The notes: a model not told the origin generated them from the letters alone. A stretch of DNA of 64,000 nt from CAWABB01 sp963701735 (GCA_963701735.1 CAVPBI010000032.1:1-64000); one strand, 5' to 3'; numbered from the stretch's first letter, positions 43,870 to 53,436 are shown. A program made the numbers and translations.

Positions 43870-45873
43870 TCAGCGGATCATGGCGAGAAACTGCTCTTCG
43901 GTAAGCGTGGGTATTCCAAGCGTGCGAGCCTTGTCCAGTTTTGACCCGGCGTCGGCGCCGACAATCACGTAATCCACCCTTTTGCTGACGCCCGCGGTGA
44001 CGGCCCCCCCGTGCTCCTCGATACGCTGCCGGGCCTCGTCGCGCGTGAAGGCATCCAGCGTGCCCGTCAGGACGAAAGTCTTCCCGGCCAGCGTGCCTTC
44101 GCGCCGTTCGGCGGCCATGGTGAGCCCGGCCCGGGTGAGTCGCCGGACGATCCCGCGGTTGTGCCGGTCGGCAAGAAAGGAGGTGACGCTCTCGGCGATG
44201 TGAGGGCCGATCGAAGGAACGGACTGTAGCTCTTCCGCGGACGCCGCCATGAGCGCATCCATGGAGTGGAAGCGCTCCGCGATGACGCGGGCCACCTCGG
44301 CCCCGACATGGCGGATGCCAAGCGCATAGAGGACACGGTGGAACGGCTGTGTGGCGCTGGCTGCAATGGCGGCCAGCAGGTTATCGGTGCTCTTCTCTCC
44401 CCAGCGATCGAGCGCGACGAGCGTGTCACGATGACGCTTGAGGTCGTACAGGTCGGCCACGGTCGATACCAGCTGCATGCGCACCAGCTGGTCGACGATG
44501 GCCTCTCCGAGGCCTTCGATGTCCATGGCGCCCCTGTGCGCGAAGTGCTCAATCCGGCCCTTGATCTGCGCGGGACACGCTGCGTTGTCACAGTAGACGT
44601 TCACCTCGCCTTCGGGCTGGTGGAGCTGCGTTCCGCACTCGGGGCATCGGTCCGGCATCGTGTAGCGCTGTGCTGATTTCGGCCGCCGGGCGGCAACGAC
44701 GGCCGACACTTTCGGGATGACGTCGCCCCCTTTTTCGACCACCACCGTATCGCCAATCCGCAGGTCGAGCGATTCGATATAGTCGCGGTTGTGCAGGGTG
44801 GCACGCGAGACTGTCGTTCCCCCGACGAACACCGGCTCAAGCTCGGCCACAGGCGTGATGGCCCCGGTCCGCCCGACCTGCAGCGCGATGCCTGTAAGTG
44901 TGGTTTCCGCCTTGCGGGCGCTGAATTTGAAGGCGATCGCCCACCGGGGGCTCTTGGCAATCGTCCCGAGGGCATTCTGCTGGCCCAACGAGTCGACCTT
45001 GACCACGATGCCGTCGATGTCGTAAGGGAGGGTGTCGCGCCGGGTTTCCCATTCCTTCCAGAATGCTATGACCTCCTCCACGGTCTTGCACCGGCGCCGA
45101 TGCTGGCTCACGGGAAGCCCGAGCGAGGCGAGCGTCTCCAGGCTGTCCCAGTGCGAGCCCGGGCGAGCGTCCGCTGCGACAAGGTGATAGGCGAACATGC
45201 TGATCGGTCTCGCGGCGACGACCTTCGGATCCTGAAGCTTGAGTGTGCCGGCCGTAGCATTCCGCGGGTTGATGAACGGCCTCTCTCCGGCCGCCGTGCG
45301 TTGCCTGTTCATGGATTCAAAATCCGCGCGCCGCATGAACGCCTCGCCGCGCACGTCGATCGATTGCAGAGAGGCGGAGCGCGTGCGAAGCCGGAGCGGC
45401 AGCGAACGGATGGTGCGAAGATTCGCGGTGATATCGTCCCCCTGGGTACCATCGCCGCGCGTTGCGCCCTGCACAAAGATCCCGTCGCGATACCGCAGCG
45501 CAATGGCCACGCCGTCGAACTTCAGCTCGGCCACGTACACCGGAGCCGCATTCTCGAGGCCGCCGCACACGCGACGGTCGAAGTCCCGTATCTCCTCCTC
45601 GGAATAAGAATTCGCGAGGCTGAGCATCGGGGGACGATGGGTGACGGCCGGGAATTCCTTCGTGGGCTGCCCGCCAACCCGCTGAGTCGGTGAATCGGGC
45701 GTCCGGAGCCCGGGATAGGAAGCCTCAAGGTCCTGCAGGCGGCGCATGAGCCGATCGTACTCCTCGTCCGCGATGCTCGGCTCGGCAAGGACGTAGTAGC
45801 GATAGTCGTGCTCCTGCAGCTCTCGGCGCAGGCGCTCGACTTCCTGCATGATTGCGCGTGTGGGAGAAGGCAT
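43870..45873 (-). CDS. ligA: NAD-dependent DNA ligase
   Basis: Seals nicks in replication and repair using NAD. The 667-residue protein has the Ia domain (LREL...YYVLAEPSIADEEYDRLM), the adenylated lysine Lys118 in ELKFDGVAIAL, GATRGDGTQGDDITANLRTI, the zinc finger CPECGTQLHQPEG with VYCDNAACPAQ, helix-hairpin-helix repeats, and a C-terminal BRCT domain (FVLTGTLDAFTRDEAR). All expected domains are present. It lies 7 bases after rodZ. Confidence 0.97.
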   Translation of the reverse strand: MPSPTRAIMQEVERLRRELQEHDYRYYVLAEPSIADEEYDRLMRRLQDLEASYPGLRTPDSPTQRVGGQPTKEFPAVTHRPPMLSLANSYSEEEIRDFDRRVCGGLENAAPVYVAELKFDGVAIALRYRDGIFVQGATRGDGTQGDDITANLRTIRSLPLRLRTRSASLQSIDVRGEAFMRRADFESMNRQRTAAGERPFINPRNATAGTLKLQDPKVVAARPISMFAYHLVAADARPGSHWDSLETLASLGLPVSQHRRRCKTVEEVIAFWKEWETRRDTLPYDIDGIVVKVDSLGQQNALGTIAKSPRWAIAFKFSARKAETTLTGIALQVGRTGAITPVAELEPVFVGGTTVSRATLHNRDYIESLDLRIGDTVVVEKGGDVIPKVSAVVAARRPKSAQRYTMPDRCPECGTQLHQPEGEVNVYCDNAACPAQIKGRIEHFAHRGAMDIEGLGEAIVDQLVRMQLVSTVADLYDLKRHRDTLVALDRWGEKSTDNLLAAIAASATQPFHRVLYALGIRHVGAEVARVIAERFHSMDALMAASAEELQSVPSIGPHIAESVTSFLADRHNRGIVRRLTRAGLTMAAERREGTLAGKTFVLTGTLDAFTRDEARQRIEEHGGAVTAGVSKRVDYVIVGADAGSKLDKARTLGIPTLTEEQFLAMIR

Positions 45874-45880
45874 GGACGCG

Positions 45881-46657
45881 TCAGCGGCCGGAGAGAGACT
45901 TCCGATTCAATTCAACATTGCGAACAACACCGCGTGATTTGCCGAAGGGGGCGAGCTGCGTGCCGTTGAGCGTCCACGTGGCCGCTCTGGAGTTTCCCAC
46001 GGTGACGAGAAATCGTTCGCGCGCTTTCCAGGATGCGCGGAAGCCCGGCCGGGCAAGATATTCGCGGGGCGGGGCGTTGTCGACGGCGATCTGCATCCAG
46101 AGGGTGTCCGTGACGACGGCTGCCAGCGTCAGGCTGTCGGCAGCGGTCGGCACCGGTTCAGGCGACGCCTGCGTGGGCTGTTGGGCCGGAGCGGATCGCT
46201 GCTCGTTCTCACGAATCACGGTGCCAAACGGGATTTCCCGGACATCCGGAGACGGAGACCGTTCGTTCAAAACAACGAGCGCAATCGCACCGATGACCAG
46301 GACGGCAGCGACGCCGGCGGTGCGCACGGTGCTGGAGCTCAGCATCCGTTTCGCGACCGGCTCGGCATGTGGTTCCTCGGGCTCTGCCGGGCGCGCGTCA
46401 GTGGCGGGGGCCGCCTGCCGGGTTCGTTCTGCCTCCCGTTCGTCGAATCCCTTCAGCACGTCGGCGGGATCCAGCCCGACGATCGCAGCGTACTCGCGCA
46501 CGAAGGCGCGGATGTAGGGCCTCGGGAGGGTGTTCAGCGCTCCCTGCTCGATGGCCTCAAGATGCCGGGCGTTGATGAGCGTGATCTCTTCGATCTGGTC
46601 GATCGAGAGGCCGTGTGCCTCGCGGGCCCGGCGCAGCTGTTCTCCAAGTGTCTCCAT
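45881..46657 (-). CDS. rodZ: RodZ-like helix-turn-helix membrane protein
   Basis: RodZ links MreB filaments to the cell-wall synthesis machine. The 258-residue protein has an N-terminal HTH_25 domain (LGEQLRRAREAHGLSIDQIE, LPRPYIRAFVREYAAIVGLD), one membrane helix (TAGVAAVLVIGAIALVVL), a Pro-rich periplasmic linker, and a C-terminal DUF4115 beta domain (DTLWMQIAVDN through TLNGTQLAPFG). No mreB is in the window. Its start shares one base with the stop of the kinase gene (TAATG). Confidence 0.88.
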   Translation of the reverse strand: METLGEQLRRAREAHGLSIDQIEEITLINARHLEAIEQGALNTLPRPYIRAFVREYAAIVGLDPADVLKGFDEREAERTRQAAPATDARPAEPEEPHAEPVAKRMLSSSTVRTAGVAAVLVIGAIALVVLNERSPSPDVREIPFGTVIRENEQRSAPAQQPTQASPEPVPTAADSLTLAAVVTDTLWMQIAVDNAPPREYLARPGFRASWKARERFLVTVGNSRAATWTLNGTQLAPFGKSRGVVRNVELNRKSLSGR

Positions 46658-48903
46658 TATGACGCCTGCGCGCGTTGTGAAACGGGACTGTCAAGAACGG
46701 CGCGGACGGTGGTGGCGAGTGTTTCCACCTGGAATGGCTTCTGGACGAACCCGTTGACCTCGCTGGGAAATGCCGAAATGTCCACCGCCTCATGGCCGTA
46801 TCCTGTGACGATAATGATCCGCACGTTTTGATTGATCCCCCGGAGCAACACAAAGGCTTCTTTGCCTCCCATGACGGGCATATTGATATCGAGAAGTACG
46901 AGGTCGAGCGAGCCCTGGCGCGACCGGTAGGTGTCGACTCCCTGCTTGCCATCATGCGCCGCGATGACCGTGTAGCCAAGTCCCGTCAACATGTCGCGCG
47001 CGATCTCGCACACGCTCAGCTCATCCTCGATGATGAGGATGTGCTCGGTACCGCGCGGTACCCTCGTCCGTTTCTGGCGGCTTTCGCGCCGGGAGACCGC
47101 CCCTGCATGTGGAAGATAAACGGAGAAGCTTGTCCCGTGCCCGACCGTGCTCTCGAAATTGACAAACCCGCCGTGGTTCTGCACGACGCCATAGACCACC
47201 GACAGTCCGAGCCCCGTGCCATGGTCCTTTGTGGTGAAAAACGGCTCAAAGACCCTGTTCTGGAGTTCGCGTGCGATGCCGTGTCCGGTATCGCTCACCT
47301 GAATCTGGACAAACGGACCGGGCTTGATCGTCGTGAACAGGCTCGTTGTTCTTGCGTCGGCGACCGTGATCGCGGTCGAGACGGTGAGTGTTCCACCCTC
47401 GGGCATGGCATCGCGAGCGTTGAGGAAGAGATTCAGCAGCGCCTGCTGGATCTGCCCCTCGTCTCCCACAACGGCCGGCGCCGCATCAGCAAACGCTGTC
47501 TTGATGACGATCTCCTTGCTGACGCTCCGCTCGTACAGTTGCAGGGTCTCGAGGATGAGGGCGTTGATGTCCACGGTGCGCGTGATCGTCTCGGTCTTCC
47601 GTGCGAACGTGAGGAGCTGCCGCGTGAGGGACGAGCCCCGGCGGGCGGAGTTCTCGATGATCTCGACGTACTTCGCGAGGGGAGCCCGCTCGTGGAGTTT
47701 GCGGCGCATGATGGACGCCGAGCCCAGGACGGCAGAGAGGATGTTGTTGAAGTCGTGCGCGATGCCGCCCGCCAGGTTGCCGATGCTGTCGATCTTCTGC
47801 GCATGGAGGAGTGCGGCTTCCATCTGCTTGCGCTCGACGATGTCGCGGGCGACGATCCTGGCGTTCGCCGTGCGTCCGGACTCGTCGCGGTCGAGCGAGG
47901 CATTCAGGTTGACCACAAGTCCTGTGCTGTTGGTCGTCACGAGCTGCGCTTCCACATCACGCAACGGGCGCCCTTCGGCGAACATGCGGGCCACGGCTTC
48001 CCGGACGCCGTCCTGCTGGGGGTCTGAGAAGAGCGACTCGAACGGCTTGCCGATGACGTCGGCGACCTTCACCCCGAGCATTGCCGCCCCTGTTTTGTTG
48101 CAGCTCAGGATGCCGTGGTCCGGGCCGATCGTGATGTACATGTCGGGGGCGTTTTCGAATAGATCCATGTACTGTCGCTCAGACTCCCGGAGCCGCTCGA
48201 AGAGCGCGACATTGCTGATGGCCACGCTGATCTGGTTGCTGAAGGCTTCGATCAACTCGGCCTCTTTCGGCGTGAACATCTCATAGTTGCCGCTGGCCAG
48301 CACGAAGATGCCGGTGGGCGCGTCTTTGGCCTTCAAAGGCACCGATGTCCAACACTGGATGCCGAGCGCCTTGCCGGCGGGGCTGATCCGTTCGGGGACA
48401 TCGGCGATCCGCTCTCGCTCGACACGAGGCTGGTGGAGCCAGGAGAAGACGGACGTACGGGAAGGTGCGGCAATTGCGAAGAAATCCTCACTCGTGCCGC
48501 GTGATTGCGCGCACACGAGCCTGTCGCCGTCGAGAAGGTAGACCCAGCCGTACGAAACATCAAGCAATCCGCTGATCCGGGAGAGGGCAGTTTTCAGAAC
48601 ATCGTTCAGTTCCGCGACCTTGCTGACGGCCTCAGAGATATTATAGAGGGCCATCAGCTGGCGGCGCTGCTCGTCCAGCTGGCGGCTGTACTGGAGGGAG
48701 AAAAAGACGCTGACAAACCCGATCAGGCCGACCGTCAGGACGCTGATGAAGTCCATCAGTCGCGGCGACTGCCCGGTCACGGCCATGGCGCTGATGATCG
48801 TCGCCATGGAGACTACGACGGCGGTGGATGCCACGATCTGGGCCTGCTCGACGGGGCCGAGATTGCCGAGAAACGCTCGCAGCGCTGCAATCGGACTCTT
48901 CAT
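46657..48903 (-). CDS. Membrane hybrid sensor histidine kinase (GAF-PAS-HisKA-HATPase-REC)
   Basis: A 748-residue sensor. Two membrane helices lie near the N terminus (STAVVVSMATIISAMAV, FISVLTVGLIGFVSVFF). A GAF domain (about 95-245) and a PAS domain (about 248-365) follow. The kinase core has GIAHDFNNILSAVLG with His383, and HATPase motifs DTGHGIAREL and GTGLGLSVVYGVV. A C-terminal receiver has LLDINMPVMGG with Asp672. The signal and output partner are unknown. The open frame reaches 48939, but that TTG is the predicted -35; the ATG at 48903 lies 8 bases after the -10, so the mRNA would be leaderless. Confidence 0.92.
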   Translation of the reverse strand: MKSPIAALRAFLGNLGPVEQAQIVASTAVVVSMATIISAMAVTGQSPRLMDFISVLTVGLIGFVSVFFSLQYSRQLDEQRRQLMALYNISEAVSKVAELNDVLKTALSRISGLLDVSYGWVYLLDGDRLVCAQSRGTSEDFFAIAAPSRTSVFSWLHQPRVERERIADVPERISPAGKALGIQCWTSVPLKAKDAPTGIFVLASGNYEMFTPKEAELIEAFSNQISVAISNVALFERLRESERQYMDLFENAPDMYITIGPDHGILSCNKTGAAMLGVKVADVIGKPFESLFSDPQQDGVREAVARMFAEGRPLRDVEAQLVTTNSTGLVVNLNASLDRDESGRTANARIVARDIVERKQMEAALLHAQKIDSIGNLAGGIAHDFNNILSAVLGSASIMRRKLHERAPLAKYVEIIENSARRGSSLTRQLLTFARKTETITRTVDINALILETLQLYERSVSKEIVIKTAFADAAPAVVGDEGQIQQALLNLFLNARDAMPEGGTLTVSTAITVADARTTSLFTTIKPGPFVQIQVSDTGHGIARELQNRVFEPFFTTKDHGTGLGLSVVYGVVQNHGGFVNFESTVGHGTSFSVYLPHAGAVSRRESRQKRTRVPRGTEHILIIEDELSVCEIARDMLTGLGYTVIAAHDGKQGVDTYRSRQGSLDLVLLDINMPVMGGKEAFVLLRGINQNVRIIIVTGYGHEAVDISAFPSEVNGFVQKPFQVETLATTVRAVLDSPVSQRAQAS

Positions 48904-48910
48904 GGCACCC

Positions 48911-48939
48911 AATGTACGAATCAGGTCACGAACAGTCAA
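48911..48939 (-). promoter_or_regulatory. Predicted promoter of the kinase-rodZ-ligA run
   Basis: On the minus strand TTGACT (48939-48934) and TACATT (48916-48911) are 17 bases apart. The ATG at 48903 begins 8 bases after the -10 box, close to the expected +1. Five genes down to 42977 follow with gaps of 14 bases or less. Confidence 0.6.
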
Positions 48940-48953
48940 CGCGGTGACGAGAG

Positions 48954-48990
48954 GCCGAAAAACAGAACGTCCCGCCGTTGGGCGGGACGT
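48954..48990 (-). terminator. Rho-independent terminator of the HU gene
   Basis: ACGTCCCGCC (48967-48976) and GGCGGGACGT (48981-48990) form a perfect 10-bp stem with a GTTG loop. On the minus strand it is followed by TTCTGTTTTTC. It lies 37 bases after the HU stop. Confidence 0.85.
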
Positions 48991-49027
48991 GAAGTACTTC
49001 GACGGACGCTTCGGATCGGTGATGCGG

Positions 49028-49318
49028 TTACGCTTTCTTCGGAAGGACGGCTTCCTTGCAGGCCTTCGCGATCCGGAACTTCACGACGGTCTTCGCAGGA
49101 ATCTGAATGGGCTCTCCCGTCCGGGGGTTCCGTCCAACGCGCGGCTTCCTGTTGACCAGCACGAGCTTGCCGATCCCAGGAATCGAAAACGAGTTCTTCG
49201 CCTCTTTGTATGCGAGCGTCGCGAGTTCTTCGAACATCGTCGCGATCATCTTCTTCTTGAGGCCGAACTTGTTTGCAAAGTGCGCGACGACGGCGGACTT
49301 TGACATTGACTTACCCAT
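49028..49318 (-). CDS. HU/IHF-family DNA-binding protein
   Basis: A 96-residue nucleoid protein. It starts MGKSMSKSAVVAHFANKFGL and contains SIPGIGKLVLVNRKPRVG and RNPRTGEPIQIPAKTVVKFR, the DNA-clamping arm with the RNPxTG motif. The ATG at 49318 follows a strong AGGAGGA; the frame extends to 49411 without similarity. It is a single gene with its own promoter and terminator. Confidence 0.95.
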   Translation of the reverse strand: MGKSMSKSAVVAHFANKFGLKKKMIATMFEELATLAYKEAKNSFSIPGIGKLVLVNRKPRVGRNPRTGEPIQIPAKTVVKFRIAKACKEAVLPKKA

Positions 49319-49379
49319 TGATCCTCCTATGGTTGGTTGACGAACAGTTGCGCCTGGTGGGTGCGAGAGACAACGACAG

Positions 49380-49407
49380 AAGATAGCATATTCGCTGAAA
49401 TATTCAA
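49380..49407 (-). promoter_or_regulatory. Predicted promoter of the HU gene
   Basis: On the minus strand TTGAAT (49407-49402) and TATCTT (49385-49380) are 16 bases apart; counted as TTTGAA the spacing is 17. The leader would be about 55 bases. Confidence 0.55.
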
Positions 49408-49429
49408 ACAAAAAAGAGCTGTGGCCCCC

Positions 49430-51418
49430 CTACCACTCGCCTCGATCGAGCGTCTGAACCTCGCCGGTTGCGAACACGACCTCGACCGGACATCTGGGCA
49501 GCGCATCCAGGAAGAACCGTCCGTAGGATTTCTGGAGAATTCGCGAATCGAGAATTGTCAGCAGCCCCCTGTCCTCCATGGACCGGATGAGCCGGCCGGC
49601 TCCCTGACGGAATTTCAGGACGGCCTCCGGGAGGGTGAACTCCTGAAACGGACGCCCGCCGGCGGCTGTGATCGACTCGAGCTGGGCTTCTATCAGAGGA
49701 TGACCGGGAGCGGCGAAGGGGAGGCGGGTCATGATGACATGCGAAAGGGTTTCCCCGGGGGCATCCACCCCCATCCAGAAGCTGTCAAGGCCGAAGAGTA
49801 CCGAGGTGACGTCCCTCCGGAACTCCTCAAGGATCACATGCCGTTCCCCGTCTGCGCCCTGGACGAGGAGGCGGTAGCCCCTGGCCTCGATCCCGGTCCG
49901 GACCACGTCCGCCACCGCCCGCATGAGCGCCGCGCTGGTAAACAGGACGAGAGCCTTCCCTCCGCTCTCGTCGATGCTTCTCAGGATCCAGGCTGGCAGG
50001 TCCCGGCGGTAGCCGGCGCCGTCCGGCTCGTCGATCCCCGAGGCGCAGCGGACCCGCATCTGCCGCTGATAGTCGAACGGGGAGTCCAGCATGCGGGAGC
50101 GATGGTCGGCGGCCCCGAGCCGCCGCGCAATGTAGTCGAGCGTCCCGTGCACCGCCAGCGTACCGCTCGTCACCACGGTGGGGATGCCGGGCCTGAACAC
50201 GATCGGCCCGATGATCCCGGCAATGTCGACGGGCGCGCTGACAAGGGCGATATTGGACCGCTGCAGGTCCGCGGCCTCGACCCAGTACGCCCGGTCAGGT
50301 CGAGTGAATGCGAGGAAGTCGCTCAGCGCACTCGCAGCCTCGGAGGCTGCGAGTGCGATCGCCGTGAACTCCTGCTTGAATCCGGGGTGCTCGGTGTGGC
50401 TGGCGGCATCGCGCGCGCGCTGTTCGAGGTCGATGATCCGGGGCGTGAGCGTATCAGCCACGAGGCCCGGGTGGCGAACACGGAACAGGGTCTGAGCCGA
50501 TTCGCCGCCGGCAAGCCGCTGTCGCCGGAGCGCGTCCGCGACCCCATCGAAGAAGAGATCGGTCTCCCGTGCGATCCTTCCGCATTCCGTTTTGAACGAT
50601 CTCCGTTCCGCGGCGAGCAGGCCCGTTTTGGTCGTCGGGTCATACAGGCGCCTGATCAGACCGAGGATCTGTTGCCGGCTGACGCGGGCGCCGCCGGACG
50701 CGGCCACGGCGGGGAGGGTGTGCGCTTCATCGAAGATGACGGGTGATGCGTCCTCCTCCTCGGCGGACTCTCCTCGCACCATAGCAAGGCTGAAAAAGAG
50801 CGCGTGATTCAGAATCACGATCTCCGCAGCGCGCGCCCGCTCCCGCGCACGCTGAAAGAAGCAGCGCGGCCCGCACGCCGGTGAGCAGATTCCGGGTTCA
50901 GAGCAGACAACGTCCCATGTTCCAGGCCGGAGCCCGAACGGGAGATGGTCGCGGTCCCCCTCGGCTGTGTGACGGACCCAATCGGTGAGTCGATCGAGAT
51001 CGTCGGTGACTCCGGTGCCGAACAGATGCCCTCCTGCGGCGAGTGCGGATCGGAGTCGCGTGGTGCAGAGGTAGTTCCGTCGTCCCTTCAGGATGGCGGC
51101 GTGAACAGCCTTCCCGAGAATCCGTCCGACGAGCGGGAGATCGTGTGTGCGGAGCTGTTCCTGCAGCGTCCGGGTGTTCGTGCTGATGACCACCGGTCGT
51201 CCGGTTGCCCGTGCGAAGACCGCCGCGGGGAGAAGATACGCGATGCTCTTTCCGACGCCGGTGGGGGCTTCAATGATGAGATGCTCCGCATCCTCGAGCG
51301 CCTGCATGACGTCGAGTGCCATTGCGCGCTGCTGCGGGCGCGGCTCGAGGTCGGAAAGATTTCCCGGCCCCGCGTCACGGGGGAAGAGGTCGTCGATCTG
51401 GCCGGAGAGAAGTCCCAT
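49430..51418 (-). CDS. dinG: DinG-family ATP-dependent DNA helicase
   Basis: A 5'-3' superfamily 2 helicase that unwinds R-loops and forked DNA. The 662-residue protein has Walker A APTGVGKS, STNTRTLQEQL, four cysteines in VVCSEPGICSPACGPRCFF that would hold an iron-sulfur cluster, the DEAH box in VIFDEAHTLPA, and the C-terminal LFGLDSFWMGVDAPG and QGAGRLIRS motifs. Its ATG lies 8 bases after a -10-like TATGTT, suggesting another leaderless message. It diverges from the MFS gene. Confidence 0.92.
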   Translation of the reverse strand: MGLLSGQIDDLFPRDAGPGNLSDLEPRPQQRAMALDVMQALEDAEHLIIEAPTGVGKSIAYLLPAAVFARATGRPVVISTNTRTLQEQLRTHDLPLVGRILGKAVHAAILKGRRNYLCTTRLRSALAAGGHLFGTGVTDDLDRLTDWVRHTAEGDRDHLPFGLRPGTWDVVCSEPGICSPACGPRCFFQRARERARAAEIVILNHALFFSLAMVRGESAEEEDASPVIFDEAHTLPAVAASGGARVSRQQILGLIRRLYDPTTKTGLLAAERRSFKTECGRIARETDLFFDGVADALRRQRLAGGESAQTLFRVRHPGLVADTLTPRIIDLEQRARDAASHTEHPGFKQEFTAIALAASEAASALSDFLAFTRPDRAYWVEAADLQRSNIALVSAPVDIAGIIGPIVFRPGIPTVVTSGTLAVHGTLDYIARRLGAADHRSRMLDSPFDYQRQMRVRCASGIDEPDGAGYRRDLPAWILRSIDESGGKALVLFTSAALMRAVADVVRTGIEARGYRLLVQGADGERHVILEEFRRDVTSVLFGLDSFWMGVDAPGETLSHVIMTRLPFAAPGHPLIEAQLESITAAGGRPFQEFTLPEAVLKFRQGAGRLIRSMEDRGLLTILDSRILQKSYGRFFLDALPRCPVEVVFATGEVQTLDRGEW

Positions 51419-51426
51419 GCCAGAGA

Positions 51427-51455
51427 AACATACGCAATTGTCCGGGCGCGTTCCA
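51427..51455 (-). promoter_or_regulatory. Possible promoter of dinG
   Basis: On the minus strand TGGAAC (51455-51450) and TATGTT (51432-51427) are 17 bases apart. The -35 is a poor match. The dinG ATG starts 8 bases after the -10 box. Confidence 0.4.
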
Positions 51456-51462
51456 CCGGTCG

Positions 51463-51491
51463 TTGCATTTGCCGTGCCCTTTTGTTACTCT
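51463..51491 (+). promoter_or_regulatory. Predicted promoter of the MFS gene
   Basis: TTGCAT (51463-51468) and TACTCT (51486-51491) are 17 bases apart, with transcription expected near 51498. It lies 8 bases from the possible divergent dinG promoter. Confidence 0.5.
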
Positions 51492-51536
51492 GCACGCTAC
51501 ACCATCCCCGTTCCCTCTCCTGACCAATCACGACCC

Positions 51537-52955
51537 ATGACCGACGTGAACTCCGGACCGTCCTCGGGCGGCTCCGTCATCAAGCGGGTCGCGGCCGACA
51601 TCATCAGCCCGTTCCGTGATCTGCGCGCTGCCCCGCGGGCTCTGTGGGGTGTCCACCTCTCGTACACGATCGAAGGGCTCACGTACTTCGGCGTGGTCGG
51701 CCTCCTGGCAATCTTCTTCAATGAGTACATCCACCTCGACGACATCAGCGCCGGCCGGATGGTCGGCTTCCAGACCGCGGGCATCACGCTGGCGATGCTC
51801 TTCCTGGGCGCCACTGTCGACATCATCGGAGTTCGCCGCGCGATACTGATTTCGCTGCTCATCATGCTGGTTGGGCGGACCATCCTGACGCTGAGCCCGG
51901 ATGTCGGAGGAAGCGGGCTGTGGTCGCCCGCCCACCTGGTGTCGATGCTCGGGCTGGTCGGAATCATTCTCGGGTATGGAATCTACCAGCCGGCCTGCTA
52001 CGCGGCCGTGAAGTTCTTCAGCACCGGGAAGTCCGCAGCCATGGGGTACGCGATGCTCTATGCGCTGATGAACCTGGGGGGATTTCTTCCCGGGCTTATC
52101 TCGCCTCCGATCCGGCACGCGTTCGGCATCACAGGCGTCTTCTGGGTCTACGTCGCGCTGACCGCCGCCGGGATGATCGTGATCGCCGCGTTCATCACCG
52201 CCCGGACTGACGCCGAGGCCCGGGTGGCCGCCGGAGGATCCGCGGCCCCGTCATTGTCCGGGCCGGCCAAAGAGCGCAAACCCCTGAAAGAACACATCCG
52301 CTACTACGCGAAGAACTTTCCCGTCCGCGACTGGCGTTTCCTGTTCTTCATTTTCGTCCTCATTCCGGTTCAGACCCTCTTCGCGCACAACTGGCTGACG
52401 TTGCCGCAGTACTGCAATCGCGCCTTCACCGGCATCGTCAGCGAAAACTACGAGTTCTTCGTGAACTTCAGTCCACTGCTTATCTTCATCATGACGCCGT
52501 TTGCGGCCGCGCTGACATCCTCGAAGAGCACGTACACCATGATGATCGTCGGGACGGCGATCATGGCGATTCCCACATTCCTCCTTGCCACCGGCCCGAG
52601 CGTGGGGACGCTGTTCGCCTACCTGATCATCATGACGATCGGTGAGGCGATCTGGTCGCCGCGTTTCCTGCAATGGATCGCCGAGGTGGCGCCCCCGGGA
52701 ATGACCGGAATATATATGGGAATCGGCCAGTTTCCGTGGTTCCTGACCAAGGTCGTCACGAGCCTCTACTCGGGGTGGTTCCTGAGCCAGTACTGCCCCG
52801 CGGGCGTGCCCCCGGAAGCGCTCCAGACGGAGACCATGTGGTTCATCTATGGAGTTGTCGCCTTGGTGACGCCGATCGGGCTTCTGCTGGCGCGTCCGTG
52901 GATGCTCAAGGGGTTCACGGGCGGTCCCCCCGAATCCGGAAGCCAGGGAGCATAG
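51537..52955 (+). CDS. MFS transporter (POT-like)
   Basis: A 472-residue membrane protein with about 12 hydrophobic segments and a longer polar loop near residues 220-250. SYTIEGLTYFGVVGLLAIF near the start and YGIYQPACYAAVKFFSTGKS and MGYAMLYALMNLGGF in the middle recall proton-coupled oligopeptide transporters, and GEAIWSPRFLQWIAEVAPPG is typical of that group. Substrate not determined. The ATG at 51537 is chosen; the frame reaches far upstream across the promoter without similarity. The next gene begins 2 bases after the stop. Confidence 0.82.
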   Translation: MTDVNSGPSSGGSVIKRVAADIISPFRDLRAAPRALWGVHLSYTIEGLTYFGVVGLLAIFFNEYIHLDDISAGRMVGFQTAGITLAMLFLGATVDIIGVRRAILISLLIMLVGRTILTLSPDVGGSGLWSPAHLVSMLGLVGIILGYGIYQPACYAAVKFFSTGKSAAMGYAMLYALMNLGGFLPGLISPPIRHAFGITGVFWVYVALTAAGMIVIAAFITARTDAEARVAAGGSAAPSLSGPAKERKPLKEHIRYYAKNFPVRDWRFLFFIFVLIPVQTLFAHNWLTLPQYCNRAFTGIVSENYEFFVNFSPLLIFIMTPFAAALTSSKSTYTMMIVGTAIMAIPTFLLATGPSVGTLFAYLIIMTIGEAIWSPRFLQWIAEVAPPGMTGIYMGIGQFPWFLTKVVTSLYSGWFLSQYCPAGVPPEALQTETMWFIYGVVALVTPIGLLLARPWMLKGFTGGPPESGSQGA

Positions 52956-52957
52956 AC

Positions 52958-53409
52958 ATGCGATCAGTCGCCATTATTGCCCTGCTGTTGTTGCTGCCGG
53001 CGGCGCGGGCAGCGGACCCGCCCTCGAGGCCAGAGATATCCTCGGAACCTGGCTGACCACCGATGGGAAGGCGCACATTGAGATCTACCAGTGCGGAGAT
53101 CTCTACTGCGGCAAGATCGTCTGGTTGTCCGAGCCGCTTGAGAACGGCCAGCCGAAGCGCGACAAGGAGAACCCCGATGAAGCTCTCAGGGATCGTCCGA
53201 TTATCGGCCTCATCCTCGTGCGCGACTTCAGCTACGACGGAGATGGGACATGGTCAGGCGGAAAGGTCTACGATCCTGAAAGCGGGGATGAATATCAGGG
53301 AAAGATGTCGCTGAAGGATGCAAAGACGCTCGACCTGCGGGGGTATGTCCTGTTGCCCCTTTTCGGGCGGACAGAGACGTGGACGAGGGTGGAGACAGGC
53401 CCGAAGTAA
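52958..53409 (+). CDS. DUF2147 periplasmic protein (apparent frameshift)
   Basis: A small exported protein of about 150 residues. The signal peptide is MRSVAIIALLLLLPAARA. The mature part, in another frame, reads DILGTWLTTDGKAHIEIYQC, GDLYCGKIVWLSEPLENG and ends GYVLLPLFGRTETWTRVE, the DUF2147 pattern of a small lipocalin-like barrel. One base is missing near 53019-53028, between ADPP and EARDILG. DUF2147 function is unknown. It probably forms an operon with the MFS gene. Confidence 0.75.
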
Positions 53410-53412
53410 GAT

Positions 53413-53436
53413 GCGGGAATGCCTCGTGCATCCCGC
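53413..53436. terminator. Hairpin between convergent genes
   Basis: GCGGG-A-ATGC (53413-53422) can pair with GCATCCCGC (53428-53436) with one bulged base. It lies between the convergent DUF2147 and dehydrogenase genes and may stop transcription in both directions, although T runs are poor. Confidence 0.35.

Noticed and set aside
51147..51536. Upstream extension of the MFS transporter
   Set aside because: It runs antisense through dinG and the promoter region and has no signal or membrane segment.
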